NCBI GenBank assembly: GCA_030523805.1
Contig: JAUNHS010000051.1
Coordinates: forward strand, 1-5,959
Length of the DNA: 5,959 nt
From: Acinetobacter sp.
GTDB taxonomy: Bacteria; Pseudomonadota; Gammaproteobacteria; Pseudomonadales; Moraxellaceae
Reading direction: 5' to 3'
Shown in pieces: positions 5,949 through 5,959 of this stretch. The position numbers were made by a program, and so were the translations under genes. The notes beneath the pieces are model-generated. The model made no database searches. It was not told the origin of the DNA and saw only the letters and a program-made list of their open reading frames with translations. Positions within the stretch are counted from its first letter, which is position 1. Each line of letters opens with the position of its first letter.

Positions 5949-5959
5949 GTGTTGATGTT

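Noticed and set aside
5884..5958. Minus-strand frame entering from the right edge
   Set aside because: The residues (TSTRAYNKLTITTQ and on) do not resemble a recognisable protein end, and the stretch overlaps the probable lgt promoter; other frames stop early.
1..5959. tRNA, rRNA, CRISPR, insertion sequence, toxin-antitoxin or defence genes
   Set aside because: No regularly spaced repeats, transposase motifs, terminal repeats with target duplications, cloverleaf sequences or small paired genes were seen on either strand.

Overview
This window is AT-rich DNA (about 40 % GC by eye) from a Gram-negative bacterium. An outer-membrane TonB-dependent receptor, a prolipoprotein diacylglyceryl transferase and a LysO-type exporter point to a gammaproteobacterium. 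The protein wording, the A/T-ending codons and the gene set suggest Moraxellaceae (Acinetobacter, Moraxella or a relative). The genus is inference, because there is no rRNA or other marker here.

Layout, left to right. Positions 1-125 hold two adjacent imperfect hairpins and the unresolved edge of a neighbouring gene. Positions 126-899 (minus) encode a Nif3/YbgI-family dinuclear-metal protein. Positions 900-1096 are a divergent AT-rich promoter region. Positions 1097-3202 (plus) encode a TonB-dependent siderophore-type receptor with a signal peptide, closed by a 15-bp-stem terminator at 3220-3256. Positions 3324-4247 (plus) encode a LysO (DUF340/YbjE) lysine exporter. Positions 4242-4877 (minus) encode a small PlsC-like acyltransferase, convergent with lysO; the stop codons of both genes lie in one TTATAA palindrome. 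Positions 4878-5043 hold the acyltransferase promoter and the lgt terminator. Positions 5044-5838 (minus) encode Lgt. Positions 5839-5959 are the lgt upstream region.

The genes do not form one pathway. Each seems to have its own promoter or terminator. Three concern the envelope: iron or other ligand uptake at the outer membrane, amino-acid export at the inner membrane, and lipoprotein lipidation by Lgt. The acyltransferase probably acts on phospholipid or another acyl acceptor. Nif3 is a conserved protein of unsettled function.

I looked for a novel system and found none. There is no mobile element, CRISPR array, RNA gene, toxin-antitoxin pair or defence gene. The points worth a second look are small: the hairpin pair at the left edge, the shared palindromic stop codons, an inverted octamer upstream of lgt, a substitution in the Lgt signature, an orphan receptor without a clear Fur box, and several start-codon choices.
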